From Rhizobium sp. (GTDB lineage: Bacteria > Pseudomonadota > Alphaproteobacteria > Rhizobiales > Rhizobiaceae), in contig JAPZUE010000025.1 of assembly GCA_027533385.1 (NCBI GenBank), positions 248,001-312,000 on the forward strand: a DNA stretch of 64,000 nucleotides. The letters run 5' to 3'. Below are positions 26,910 through 36,300 of this stretch, in pieces. Within the stretch, counting starts at the first letter, position 1. Every line of letters starts with the position of its first letter. The translations under genes were made by a program, and so were the position numbers. Below the pieces are notes generated by a model. The model did not search any database and was not told the DNA's origin. It saw only the letters and a program-made list of their open reading frames with translations.

Positions 26910-27488
26910 CTACCTATTCTTCCCCGGCACCCAGAGAACATCCGCCCGACCGCCATCATTCGCGTGCCGCGCTGCCACGAACAGAAAATCCGACAGCCGG
27001 TTCACATATTTCAGCGCGGGTTCGCCGACTTCCTCGCCGTCGAAACGGGAGAGTTCGACCATGATGCGCTCGGCGCGGCGGGCCGTGGTGCGGGCCAAGT
27101 GCAGATAGGCGGCCGCCGGCGTGCCGCCCGGCAGGATGAAGGATTTCAGCGGGTCGAGATCGGCGTTCAGCTGGTCGATTTCCTTCTCGATCCGGTCAAC
27201 CTGAGCCTCGATGACGCGCAGCGGCTCGTAGGACAAGACTTCGCCGGTCTCGGGGGCGGCGAGATCGGCGCCGAGGTCGAACAGGTCGTTCTGGATGCGC
27301 ATCAGCATGGCATCGAGCTCGGGCATCTCGGCCGTATGCAGCCGGGCAATGCCGATCGCCGAATTGGTTTCGTCGATCGTGCCATAGGCATCGACGCGCA
27401 GATCGTGCTTCAGCCGGCGCGGGCCGGTAACAAGTGCGGTCGTGCCGTCATCGCCGGTGCGGGTGTAGATCTTGTTGAGCTTGACCAT
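26910..27488 (-). CDS. Cob(I)yrinic acid a,c-diamide / cob(I)alamin adenosyltransferase, PduO type
   Basis: 192 residues beginning MVKLNKIYTRTGDDGTTALV, the PduO-type N-terminal ATP-binding signature (TRTGDxGTT). Conserved YGTIDETNSAIGIAR, FILPGGTPAAAYLHLARTTARRAER and ALKYVNRLSDFLFVAAR are all present; RxxxRRAER and NRLSD are the ATP/cobalamin residues. The enzyme attaches the 5'-deoxyadenosyl group to cobalamin. The next gene upstream, a twin-membrane protein, ends four bases before its start. Confidence 0.94.
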   Translation of the reverse strand: MVKLNKIYTRTGDDGTTALVTGPRRLKHDLRVDAYGTIDETNSAIGIARLHTAEMPELDAMLMRIQNDLFDLGADLAAPETGEVLSYEPLRVIEAQVDRIEKEIDQLNADLDPLKSFILPGGTPAAAYLHLARTTARRAERIMVELSRFDGEEVGEPALKYVNRLSDFLFVAARHANDGGRADVLWVPGKNR

Positions 27489-27492
27489 AGTT

Positions 27493-27690
27493 TTAGCGCC
27501 CCCCGCCGGTCAGCCAGAGTGTGAGCATGATCAGCGCAATCGCGATTGCCTGAAGCACGATACGCGCCTGCATCAGCTTGTTCGAGGTATTGCCGCTCCC
27601 GCCTTTCAACATGTTGAACAGGCCCCTGACGAGGACAAGGGCGACAAGCCCCATGACGATGATGGCGAGGACATAGGTGAATGTGGACAT
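27493..27690 (-). CDS. Small twin-transmembrane protein (HIG1-like)
   Basis: 65 residues: two hydrophobic helices (about 5-25 and 44-61) joined by a short loop LKGGSGNTSNKLMQARIVLQ, the pattern of the twin-transmembrane/HIG1-like proteins of alphaproteobacteria. In known relatives such proteins associate with respiratory complexes; here function is inferred only from type. It lies in an operon with the adenosyltransferase, with a four-base gap. Confidence 0.8.
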   Translation of the reverse strand: MSTFTYVLAIIVMGLVALVLVRGLFNMLKGGSGNTSNKLMQARIVLQAIAIALIMLTLWLTGGGR

Positions 27691-27720
27691 AACGTGGGAT
27701 GAGCCTTTGTTCGTCGCCGG

Positions 27721-28545
27721 TCAGTCCAGCGAGCGCATCAGTCGATAGAAGAGGTCGGCCGGCAGCCAGCGCTTGATCAGGGCCCCCTGTTTTGCCGGCT
27801 TGGTCACGAGATAATGTGGGCGGGCGCGGCGGGCGGTCAAGGCGTGCACCAGGACTTTGTAGACGGCGTCCGGTCCGAGCTTGTGGCGGTTGACCGGCCC
27901 GGTGCCGTCGAGGCGCGCCAGCTGCCGGCGGTAGTCCTGTGCATGCACGGAGTTTTCCAGATCGATCGCCTGGCGGATGTGGTGGAGCGCATTGGCGGTG
28001 AAGCGGCTTTCGATCGGGCCGGGCTCGATCAGGCTCACCTGCACGCCCGATCCCTCAAGTTCCATCCTCAGCGTCAGCGAAAGGCCTTCGAGCGCGAATT
28101 TCGACGCCGTATAGGCGCCGCGCCAGCGATAGGGCACAATGCCGAGGATCGAGGAGCATTGTACGATCCGTCCTTCACCCTGGGATCGCATCGCCGGGAT
28201 CACCCGGCGCGTCAGGTCGTGCCAGCCGAAGAGATTGGTCTCGAACTGGGCGCGCAGCGCCTCCGTCGGCAGATCTTCCACCGCGCCCGCCTGCCCATAG
28301 GCACCGTTGTTGAAGAGGGCATCGAGCCGGCCACCGGTCCGCTCGAAGACGGTCGCCACCAGCCTCTCGATGCTCGCGGGATCGGTGTAATCCATCAGAA
28401 GGGCCTCGATGCCCTTGGCCTCAAGCGGGGCGAGATCTTCTGCCTTGCGCACCGTGGCAAAAACCCGCCAGCCATCGCGTTTCAGGGCCTCGGCGCAGTA
28501 GGCGCCGATGCCGGATGAACAACCGGTGACGATGATGCTCTTCAC
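27721..28545 (-). CDS. Short-chain dehydrogenase/reductase
   Basis: 274 residues of the classical SDR fold: dinucleotide motif TGCSSGIGAYCAEAL, NNGAYG (in place of NNAG), catalytic Ser in VQCSSILGIV and YTASK with the active-site Tyr and Lys, then IEPGPIESRF. It oxidises or reduces an unknown alcohol/ketone using NAD(P). The start is a GTG at 28545, seven bases after GAGGT; the open frame continuing to 29229 overlaps the divergent gene and is rejected. Confidence 0.92.
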   Translation of the reverse strand: MKSIIVTGCSSGIGAYCAEALKRDGWRVFATVRKAEDLAPLEAKGIEALLMDYTDPASIERLVATVFERTGGRLDALFNNGAYGQAGAVEDLPTEALRAQFETNLFGWHDLTRRVIPAMRSQGEGRIVQCSSILGIVPYRWRGAYTASKFALEGLSLTLRMELEGSGVQVSLIEPGPIESRFTANALHHIRQAIDLENSVHAQDYRRQLARLDGTGPVNRHKLGPDAVYKVLVHALTARRARPHYLVTKPAKQGALIKRWLPADLFYRLMRSLD

Positions 28546-28638
28546 GGGGAAAACCTCGTTCTTCCTTTGCAAATGCCGATCGGTTTCCCATATTCGGCCC
28601 CAGCCTGCAATCGTACGCCGCGTTCTCAAGGAGACTGG

Positions 28639-29532
28639 ATGCCGACTTTCCTGCGTATGCTCTACAAGGTCGGTTATGACGCGTTCTGGCACTTCACCGA
28701 GGACGACGGCTGGGCCATGGCGAGCCATGTGGCGCTGTCGGCCATTCTTGCGCTCTTTCCCTTCCTGATTTTCGGCACGGCGCTTGCGAGTTTCCTTGGC
28801 GCCGACCAGTTTGCCGAAACGGCGGTGCATCTGATTTTCGATACCTGGCCGGAAACCATCGCCAAGCCCCTGTCGGACCAGGTGGTGCAGGTGCTGACCA
28901 TACCGCGCGGCGGGCTGCTCACGATCTCGGTGCTGGCGGCAGCCTACTTCGCCTCGAATGGGGTGGAGGCGCTCAGGGTCTCGCTCAACCGCGCCTACCG
29001 GGTGCCGGAAACGCGGCCGTGGTACATAACCCGCCTGCTCAGCCTCGGCTTCGTGCTGGCGGCCGTCGTGGTGCTGGCGGCGATCAGCGCGCTTCTGGTC
29101 GCCGTGCCCGTGGCGCTGGCCTATGCCGAAAAGCTTTTCCCCTTCCTCAAGGATTTTCTGGCCACGGTGGCGAACTGGCGCGTCTACGGCACGGTTGCCT
29201 TCCTGATCGTGGCCTTGGTGGTGTTCCACCTCGGACTGCCGGCCGGGCGGCGTCGGCTGATCGACGTGTTGCCGGGCGTCATGCTGACGCTCGCCCTCTG
29301 GCTGATCGGCGCCCTGCTTTTCGGTTACTACCTCGCTTCGTTTGCCAATTACGCTGCGACCTATGCCGGTCTCGCCTCGATCATGATCGTGCTGGTCTTC
29401 CTCTATATGGTCGGCGCGATCTTCATCATCGGGGCGGAATTCAATGCGGCGCTGATGAAGTTCCGCGTGGTGCCGGTGAAGGGTGCTCCGGAGGGCGGGA
29501 TCTCAAATCCCGACCATGGCGCGAATATCTGA
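28639..29532 (+). CDS. YihY/BrkB-family inner-membrane protein
   Basis: 297 residues with about six hydrophobic helices. Family signs are AMASHVALSAILALFPFLIF near the start, GVEALRVSLNRAYRV, and YAATYAGLASIMIVLVFLYM with GAEFNAAL near the end. The family was once called ribonuclease BN in error and is now regarded as an uncharacterised membrane protein, perhaps a transporter. Start at 28639 has AAGGAG eight bases upstream. Its 3' end overlaps gluQ, on the other strand, by 30 bases. Confidence 0.9.
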   Translation: MPTFLRMLYKVGYDAFWHFTEDDGWAMASHVALSAILALFPFLIFGTALASFLGADQFAETAVHLIFDTWPETIAKPLSDQVVQVLTIPRGGLLTISVLAAAYFASNGVEALRVSLNRAYRVPETRPWYITRLLSLGFVLAAVVVLAAISALLVAVPVALAYAEKLFPFLKDFLATVANWRVYGTVAFLIVALVVFHLGLPAGRRRLIDVLPGVMLTLALWLIGALLFGYYLASFANYAATYAGLASIMIVLVFLYMVGAIFIIGAEFNAALMKFRVVPVKGAPEGGISNPDHGANI

Positions 29533-30399
29533 CGGCGTTTTTCCCTCGGCTCTCAGCGCCGACAGCGCCGTGTCGCCATGGCTTTTCGACAGCTTGCGTC
29601 CGTCCGGCCCGAGGACAAGACGGTGGTGGTGGTAGACGGGTTGCGGCAGGCCGAGCAGGGTCTGCAGCAGGCGGTGGACCGAAGTGGCGTGGAAAAGATC
29701 GAGACCGCGCACGACATGGGTCACCCCCTGAGCGGCATCGTCGACCGTGACGGCGAGGTGATAGCTTGAGGGCGCGTCCGAACGCCAGAGCACGACATCG
29801 CCCCAGGCGGCCGGATCGGCTGGCATTTCGCCTTGCGGGCCGTCGCCGGTTTCCTGCCAGGTGAGGCGCGCGCCGACAACGTGCAGCGCCTTGTCGATGT
29901 CGAGCCGCCAGGCATGGCGCTCTATGTTTGCCAGTTTCTCGCTCCTTTCGGCCTCTCCGAGCGACCGTTCTTCCGTTGGGTAAAGCGGCGCCCCATCCGG
30001 ATCGCGGGGCCAGAGGCCGCCCTCCCGCTCGAAGGCGGAGACGCGGGCCTTCACTTCGCCGCGGGTGAGAAAGGCGGGATAGACGAGGCCCATGGCCTGC
30101 AGACGGTCGAGGGCTTCCCGGTACAGCGCAAAATGTTCCGACTGGCGGCGGACAGGCCGTTCGAAGGGGATGCCGAGCCAGGTGAGATCGTCGATGATGG
30201 CCTGTTCGAGTTCAGGCGTGCAACGGGTGAGATCGATGTCCTCGATGCGCAGCAGCAGGCGTCCGCCGATGCTTTCGGCCATCTGCGCGTTCAGCAGGGC
30301 CGAGAGCGCATGGCCGAGATGCAGCCGGCCATTGGGGCTCGGCGCAAAACGAAAGACGGGGGCATCTGGGCTTGCGGTTTGACGAGGACGTTCGGTCAT
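29503..30399 (-). CDS. gluQ: Glutamyl-Q tRNA(Asp) synthetase
   Basis: 298 residues, the length of the catalytic core of glutamyl-tRNA synthetase without an anticodon-binding domain. The HIGH-like motif is PSPNGRLHLGHAL and the KMSKS-like motif KLSKSHGD. RIEDIDLTRC follows the first motif as in the family. It glutamylates queuosine in tRNA(Asp). The Cys zinc site seen in E. coli GluQ after the second helix is absent here (YPAFLTRGEVKARV). Start at 30399 is five bases after AAGGA; upstream frames to 30564 are not coding. Confidence 0.94.
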   Translation of the reverse strand: MTERPRQTASPDAPVFRFAPSPNGRLHLGHALSALLNAQMAESIGGRLLLRIEDIDLTRCTPELEQAIIDDLTWLGIPFERPVRRQSEHFALYREALDRLQAMGLVYPAFLTRGEVKARVSAFEREGGLWPRDPDGAPLYPTEERSLGEAERSEKLANIERHAWRLDIDKALHVVGARLTWQETGDGPQGEMPADPAAWGDVVLWRSDAPSSYHLAVTVDDAAQGVTHVVRGLDLFHATSVHRLLQTLLGLPQPVYHHHRLVLGPDGRKLSKSHGDTALSALRAEGKTPSDIRAMVGI

Positions 30400-30443
30400 G
30401 CTTTTCCTTCGCATGAGAGTGGCATGAGGAAAAGGGGACGGAT

Positions 30444-31088
30444 TTGACGACGATCCGATGCGAGGACGATCTCGCTGCGGGGCTTTCCCTTTTGCTTCAG
30501 CGCGATCCCCGGCTCTGTCCGATCGCCGAGGCTTGCCAGCCCCTGCCGCTTCGACTTTCCGCACCCGGTTTTGCCGGGCTTGCCTCGATCATCGTCTCGC
30601 AGATGGTGTCGCGGGCCAGTGCCGATGCCATCTGGCGGCGGATGACGGCGGTCTTGGGAAACCGGCCGCTGGCAGAGGATTATCTGGCGCTGGGTCCCGA
30701 ACTGATCGGCACCTTCGGCCTGTCGCGTGGCAAGGCGCAAGCGCTCGACGCCGCCGCCAAGGCCGATCTCGGTGGTCCTTTCCGGCTCGACGAATTGACG
30801 GACATGCCAGCCGAGGCTGCGATTGCGGCGCTCACTGGTCTGAAGGGCATTGGCCCCTGGACGGCCGAGGTCTATCTGATGTTTTGCGGTGGCCATCCGG
30901 ACATTTTCCCGGTCGGCGACGTGGCACTCCGGATCTCCGTGGGCGACGTGTTTTTCGCCGGTGAACGACCTTCCCCGGACGTCGTGGCGGAACTGGCGCA
31001 AGCCTGGGCACCGGTCCGATCGGTCGCCTCGCGGCTGTTCTGGGCGCATTACGCACGGATCACGGGCCGCACCGCATTGCCCCGTTGA
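30444..31088 (+). CDS. DNA-3-methyladenine glycosylase II (AlkA-like HhH-GPD)
   Basis: 214 residues of the HhH-GPD fold without the N-terminal AlkA domain. The helix-hairpin-helix reads LTGLKGIGPWTAEVYLMF, and the catalytic Asp lies in DIFPVGDVALR. It excises alkylated bases. The start is TTG at 30444; there is no better start nearby. It is divergent from gluQ, 44 bases apart. Confidence 0.9.
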   Translation: MTTIRCEDDLAAGLSLLLQRDPRLCPIAEACQPLPLRLSAPGFAGLASIIVSQMVSRASADAIWRRMTAVLGNRPLAEDYLALGPELIGTFGLSRGKAQALDAAAKADLGGPFRLDELTDMPAEAAIAALTGLKGIGPWTAEVYLMFCGGHPDIFPVGDVALRISVGDVFFAGERPSPDVVAELAQAWAPVRSVASRLFWAHYARITGRTALPR

Positions 31089-31194
31089 AGGTCCGTTGAG
31101 ACGTCGCGACGCAGGTCAAAGATTCAGGCTTCACAATGCTGTAACAACGGACCTAATATAGAAGGGCAGATGCCGAATCGATCAGGAGTACCCC

Positions 31195-31752
31195 TTGACG
31201 ATTGCAGTTTCTCCCCAGGCCCTGCCGGCGCTCGTCCTGAATGCCGACTACCGGCCACTGAGTTATTATCCCTTGTCGCTCTGGTCCTGGCAGGACGCGA
31301 TCAAGGCAGTTTTCCTCGACCGTGTGAACATCATCGCCGAGTACGAACACTCGGTCTGCTCGCCGAGTTTTACGATGCGTTTGCCGAGTGTCGTCAGCCT
31401 CAAGACCTATGTTCAGCCGACCCGGAATCCGGCCTTCACCCGCTTCAATGTCTTCCTGCGCGACAAGTTCGAATGCCAGTATTGTGGTTCGCCCGAAGAC
31501 CTGACCTTCGACCACGTTATCCCGCGTGCCCATGGCGGCGAGACGACCTGGGAGAATGTTGTGGCCGCTTGCTCACCGTGTAATCTCCGTAAGGGATCGA
31601 AGCTTCCCAAGCAGGCAGGCATGCATCCGCACCAGGCGCCCTATCGGCCAACCGTGCAGGATCTGCACAACAATGGCCGGCTCTTCCCGCCGAACTACCT
31701 GCATGAAAGCTGGATGGACTATCTCTACTGGGATACCGAACTGCAGCCATAA
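31195..31752 (+). CDS. HNH endonuclease family protein
   Basis: 185 residues. The HNH zinc-finger nuclease module lies at about 85-140: CQYCGSPEDLTFDHVIPRAHGG, ENVVAACSPCNLRKG, i.e. the two CxxC pairs and the DHxxPxxxGG centre. The N-terminal PALVLNADYRPLSYYPLSLW is conserved in a widespread housekeeping subfamily of uncertain role, so it should not be taken as a homing or restriction enzyme. The start is TTG at 31195 with AGGAG six bases upstream. Confidence 0.9.
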   Translation: MTIAVSPQALPALVLNADYRPLSYYPLSLWSWQDAIKAVFLDRVNIIAEYEHSVCSPSFTMRLPSVVSLKTYVQPTRNPAFTRFNVFLRDKFECQYCGSPEDLTFDHVIPRAHGGETTWENVVAACSPCNLRKGSKLPKQAGMHPHQAPYRPTVQDLHNNGRLFPPNYLHESWMDYLYWDTELQP

Positions 31753-31803
31753 CCGCAGCGCCTCCCCTCTTGGCGGTACGCCTTCGCACCGCCTCCCGCC
31801 GCT

Positions 31804-32316
31804 TCAGACGCTTGGCTTGCGCAGCGCGCCCCAGAGCGCGATGGCGGCAAAGGCGGCACTCGTCAGCACGTTCCAGCCGGCAAAGGACAGGCCCAGCACG
31901 CGCAGCGTCGCTTCGGTGCAGGAGGGCGCCTTGGTGGCATTGAGGGCTTCGAGAACGTTGACGGGCGTATCGCCGCCCGTGGCGCCGATCGTGCAGGTCG
32001 ATGGCCCTTCCCAGAACTTCCACTCTACGCCGGAATGGTAGATGCCGAGCCCCATGCCGACGAGCATCAGAACGGCAACCGCGATCAGAAGCGTCTTTGT
32101 GACGACAGGCGGCAGGCGGAACACGGCGGAGAGCACGGCGAGGAAACCGACGCCAATGCCGATGTAATAGGGATTGCGCTGCATCAGGCAGAGCGCGCAG
32201 GGGACGTAGCCGCCGATATGCTCGAAGCCAAGTGCCGAGCCGACGACGATCGCCATGCCGAAGGTGACGAGAACGGCCGCCGCGCGGTCGGGATGACGGT
32301 TGAGAATTGCGAGCAT
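31804..32316 (-). CDS. dsbB: Disulfide bond formation protein B
   Basis: 170 residues with four hydrophobic helices. The first periplasmic Cys pair is PCALC, the second pair lies in the loop with STCTIG and APSCTE, as in DsbB. The protein re-oxidises DsbA and passes electrons to quinone in the inner membrane. QRNPYYIGIGVGFL follows the first loop as in the family. Confidence 0.93.
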   Translation of the reverse strand: MLAILNRHPDRAAAVLVTFGMAIVVGSALGFEHIGGYVPCALCLMQRNPYYIGIGVGFLAVLSAVFRLPPVVTKTLLIAVAVLMLVGMGLGIYHSGVEWKFWEGPSTCTIGATGGDTPVNVLEALNATKAPSCTEATLRVLGLSFAGWNVLTSAAFAAIALWGALRKPSV

Positions 32317-32453
32317 CTGTTATGGCCTGCGACTGGTTTCATCGGCGCCGGCCACACGCCGGACAAGGCCGGGTTCTATTGCGTTTGCGAAGGTGTGTAA
32401 ATCACTGGGACCCTATCGCTTGGCTGCACGAGGGTGTGACCACTTGACGAAAG

Positions 32454-32999
32454 TTAGGTTAGCAACCGTTCCAACTGCTCGCTTGCGACCGATCTCAAGC
32501 TTCCCGGCGTTAGCTCGAAGGATACGCTTCTTGCGACACATTCAAAGGTCCTGTCCTCGAATGTGAAGATGTAATGGGTGAGCTCGTCGAAATTCAGGGC
32601 GGCATGATTTGGGTGAACGGAATTCATCCGTTCCAGCTGGCGTATCCAAGGTGAGAATTTCACTCGGTAAGTCCGAGCTGTCCCCGAAGCAAGCCCGTAC
32701 CTATAAAGCGGATGGCCGGACAGAGACTCTTCGTTTGGCCCGCCAAACTGATAAATTTTGTAGAGCTCGAATGTTGCAACGGCTACAGCATCAAACTCCG
32801 TGTCCTTTCCAACAAGCTGGATGCTGGTTCCTAGGGAGATTGCTCTTCGTTGGCTTCCATAACACAGAATCAGTTGAACATCGTCCGATAGAACCACAGG
32901 AAGCGGGGCCCCGGACATGGGCTGGGGGCAATCCCGCATAGCTTCAACGATGGGATCTGGCCCTTCCGATCTTTTCTGGCTGGACCTGAAAAAGGACAT
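32454..32999 (-). CDS. Uncharacterised cytoplasmic protein
   Basis: 181 residues beginning MSFFRSSQKRSEGPDPIVEA. A beta-rich core with regular alternation (VQLILCYGSQRRAISLGTSI, HYIFTFEDRTFECVARSVSF) is visible; no signal peptide or membrane segment. No family is recognised. Composition is lower in GC than neighbours and the gene lies next to a tRNA, which fits insertion of a small foreign piece, without proof. Confidence 0.7.
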   Translation of the reverse strand: MSFFRSSQKRSEGPDPIVEAMRDCPQPMSGAPLPVVLSDDVQLILCYGSQRRAISLGTSIQLVGKDTEFDAVAVATFELYKIYQFGGPNEESLSGHPLYRYGLASGTARTYRVKFSPWIRQLERMNSVHPNHAALNFDELTHYIFTFEDRTFECVARSVSFELTPGSLRSVASEQLERLLT

Positions 33000-33109
33000 G
33001 CAGCTCGCTGCTCCGTTCGCAAATTTCTCAGCCAGAACGGTAGGAGCCGTCCTGAGGTGTCATCTATCGTGTCGATGGCAGATTGATATGAAGGTGGCCA
33101 GCCGTCGAG

Positions 33110-33194
33110 TGGTGCCCCATGCCGGAATCGAACCAGCACTCCTTTCGGAACTCGATTTTGAGTCGAGCGCGTCTACCAGTTCCGCCAATGGGGC
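33110..33194 (-). tRNA. tRNA-Leu(CAA)
   Basis: The minus strand folds as an 85-base class II tRNA: acceptor GCCCCAT/ATGGGGC, anticodon stem CTCGA/TCGAG around loop CTCAAAA giving anticodon CAA, a long variable arm, T loop GGTTCGATTCC, and an encoded CCA. Reads UUG codons. Confidence 0.95.
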
Positions 33195-33332
33195 ACGGTC
33201 TGGACAAGCGCGGCTTACCATGGGCTGCGTTGCGCTTGCAAGAGGGGTGGCGCGGTTGCCGGGTTTCATCGGCAGGCCGCGCCCGAGGAACGCAAGCGCC
33301 GCTGAGGCGGCGCCTGCAAGGCAGACCGTTTG

Positions 33333-33347
33333 AGGGGCTGCGCCCCT
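33333..33347 (-). terminator. Hairpin after the secreted epimerase gene
   Basis: AGGGGC TGC GCCCCT lies 10 bases beyond the epimerase stop, the last gene of the leftward operon. Stem of six GC-rich pairs; no T run. Confidence 0.4.
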
Positions 33348-33356
33348 GTTCGCTCG

Positions 33357-36300
33357 TTACGTGATCACGTTGTCCTCAACCACGAAGTCCAGATAGGTCA
33401 TGGCCAGGTTCTTGGAGATCGTTGCGAACTGGACGGCGGCCTGGCCGCCGGCACCATCGGCGTCGTAGAGCAGGGTTCCGGCCGTGCTGTTGTAGATGAT
33501 CCGGTCGCTGGCATCGGCGGCCTGGGTGCCGATGACGAAGCTATCGGCAGAAAGCTGGCCAGCGGCGAGGGCGGAGAAGATCGCCTTGTCGAGCACGATC
33601 GTGTCGTCGACTACACGGAAGTCGCGGACCGTGTCGATATTGGTCGAGGACAGTGCCGTGGAGAAGACGAAGCTGTCCCTGCCGCTGCCACCGGTCAGCG
33701 AATCTCGGCCGAGCCCGCCATCGAGACGGTCGTTCCCGCCGTTGCCCGACAGCGTGTTGTTGGCAGCATTGCCGATCAGCGTGTTGGCAAAGGCGTTGCC
33801 CGTCAGGCTGACCGATGAGCTTCCCATCGCCTGGACGACCTCGATCTCCTGGCCGCTCTGGATGGTGAAGGAGGAGGTGGTGAGCACACGATCGTTTCCG
33901 CCGCCGACCGCTTCGTAGACGCGATCCGACGAGGTGTTGACGTAATAGGTGTCGTTGCCGGCATAGCCGTACATCCGATCGGAGCCACCGAGCCCATTGA
34001 TCGTATCGTCGCCGGCGCCGCCATAGAGCGTGTTGTTGCCGTTGGTGCCGGTCACGGTCAGGTTCGGCGGTGGCAGGACCGCGATGCTGAAGGATTGGGC
34101 CGCACTCTCCGCCCCTTGGCTGTCGACCACCTTGTAGTCGAAGCTGACGGTGCCGGTTGCGCCACTGGCCGGTGTGTAGACATAGGAGCCGTCGGCATTG
34201 AGCACGAGACCGCTGAGCGGCGTGACAAGGGCGTAGGAAATCGTGTCACCGTCGATGTCGGTCCCGGTTGGCAGGGTACCGGTGATGGTGGTGTTTGCCT
34301 GGCCGCTTGTGCTGTTGCCTGTCGTTGCTGCCGTCGGTGCATCGTTGACCGATGCAACGGTGAGCGTGAAGGTGCGGGTGGTGCTCTGCAGGCCTTCCGG
34401 ATCCACGGCGGCATATTCGAAGGTGAAATCACCGAAGGCGTTGGCCGGTGGCGAGAAGGTGAAGCTGCCATCGGCGGCGAAGGTCAGGCCGGCGAGGCTG
34501 CCGATCTGGATATAGGATATCGACGCGCTGTCGATGTCGCTTGCCGCGGGAACGGAACCGGTCAGCAGCATGTCTTCGAGGCCTGCGGCGCTGTTGCCGC
34601 TCGCTGCCGTTTCCGGAGCATCGTTGACGGCGGTGACGGCGATGGTGAAGCTGCGCGATGCGCTCGCCGCGCCCTGGCTGTCGACTGCGATATAATCGAA
34701 GGTGACATTGCCATTGGCATTGGCCGGTGGCTGATAGGAGAAGCTGCCATCGGCGTTGAAGGTCAGGCCGGAAAGGCTGCCGACCAGCTGATAGGTGATC
34801 GGATTTCCTTCCGCATCCGATGCGGCCGGAACCGTGCCGGTGATCAGCGTGTCCTCGTTGCCGGTCGTTTCGTTGCCGATCGCGGCTGTCACGGGTGCCG
34901 TGTTGACGGGGGTTACAACAACTCCCTCGAAACTGTAGTCGGCGCTGACAAAGGCGGTCTGGCCGACCGGCGTCTTGATGCGGAAGGTTTCCGTGTAGCT
35001 GCCGTCCTGGACCATCCAGTTGCCGCCGCCGAGATCGACGAGCACGGCGGCACTGCTGAAGCCGGTGAACAGGATCTGATCCCCGGCTGCTGCCCCGTTG
35101 CCGGTGAAGTCCTCGATCACGTCGCCGGCAAATTCGCCCTTGCGCAGAACGAAGGTGTCGTTGCCGCCGTCGCCATAGAGCTGGTCGAGGCCAAGTCCAC
35201 CCTCGATGGTGTCGTTGCCCTCCATGCCGTGGATCTTGTTGGCCCCGTCATTGCCCTTGAGGACGTTTGCGAGCTCATTGCCCGTGGCATCCCGGTTGAG
35301 CGTGCCTGAAAGCGTCAGGTTTTCGAGATTGGCACCGAGCACGTAGGTCAGCGAACTGACGACCGTATCGATGCCCTCGTTGGCAAGCTCGGTGACGACG
35401 TCACTGGTGTGATCGACGACATAGGTGTCGTCGCCCTTGCCGCCGATGAGCTGATCGGCGCCGGCCATGCCGTCAAGGCGGTTGTCGCCGTCATTGCCGA
35501 TCAGAACGTTGGCGGCGCTGTTGCCTGTGGCGTTCAGATCGTCGGAACCCAGCAGGACAAGCTTTTCCACCTGGGTGGCGAGCGTGTAGCTGACACTGGA
35601 ATAGACCGTGTCATAGCCGCCGGCACCAAGATTGTCCTTTTCAACGATGGTATCGCCGACATCGTCGACGAAATAGGTGTCGTTGCCGTCGCCGCCCTGC
35701 ATGGTATCGGCGCCGAGACCGCCATCGAGGATATCCGCGCCGCCAAGACCTTCCAGTTCGTTGGCAACCGCATTGCCGACGATTTCGTTGTCGAGGCCGT
35801 TGCCGGTGCCACGGATCGCGTTGCCGATCAGCAGGAGATCCTCGACATTGGCGGCCAGCGTGTGGTTGAGCGAGGCGATGACCGTGTCATTGCCGCCATT
35901 GGCCTGTTCGGTGACCGTGTCGCCCGAATGGTTGACGATGTAGACATCGTCGCCGCCAAGGCCGGCGAAGGCATCTCCGCTGGCCGTGCCGTAGAAGATA
36001 TCGGCCCCTTCGGTGGCCGAATGCGGCGGGATGAAGATGTCGCCGCTGCGCTCGCCGGTCACCGTGTTGCCGTAGACGATGGTGCCGGAGGGATTGTCGG
36101 CGGTCGAATTGGTGAGTTCCTCGCGGATGCCGTATCGGCCGCGGATCGCGCCGTCGGAATAGATCGTGTTGCCGAAGATCTCGGTGCCTTCCGAGTAATA
36201 GATGCGCGGCGGGTCGACCGTGTCATCGACGCGCAGTCGGATGTTGATCTCGTCATAGACGCCGTCGCCGGCCTGGGAGTTGTTGTAGATGGTGTTGCCG

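Noticed and set aside
31195..31752. HNH gene as part of a restriction or mobile element
   Set aside because: The N-terminal part is that of a widespread housekeeping HNH subfamily and no partner genes are present.
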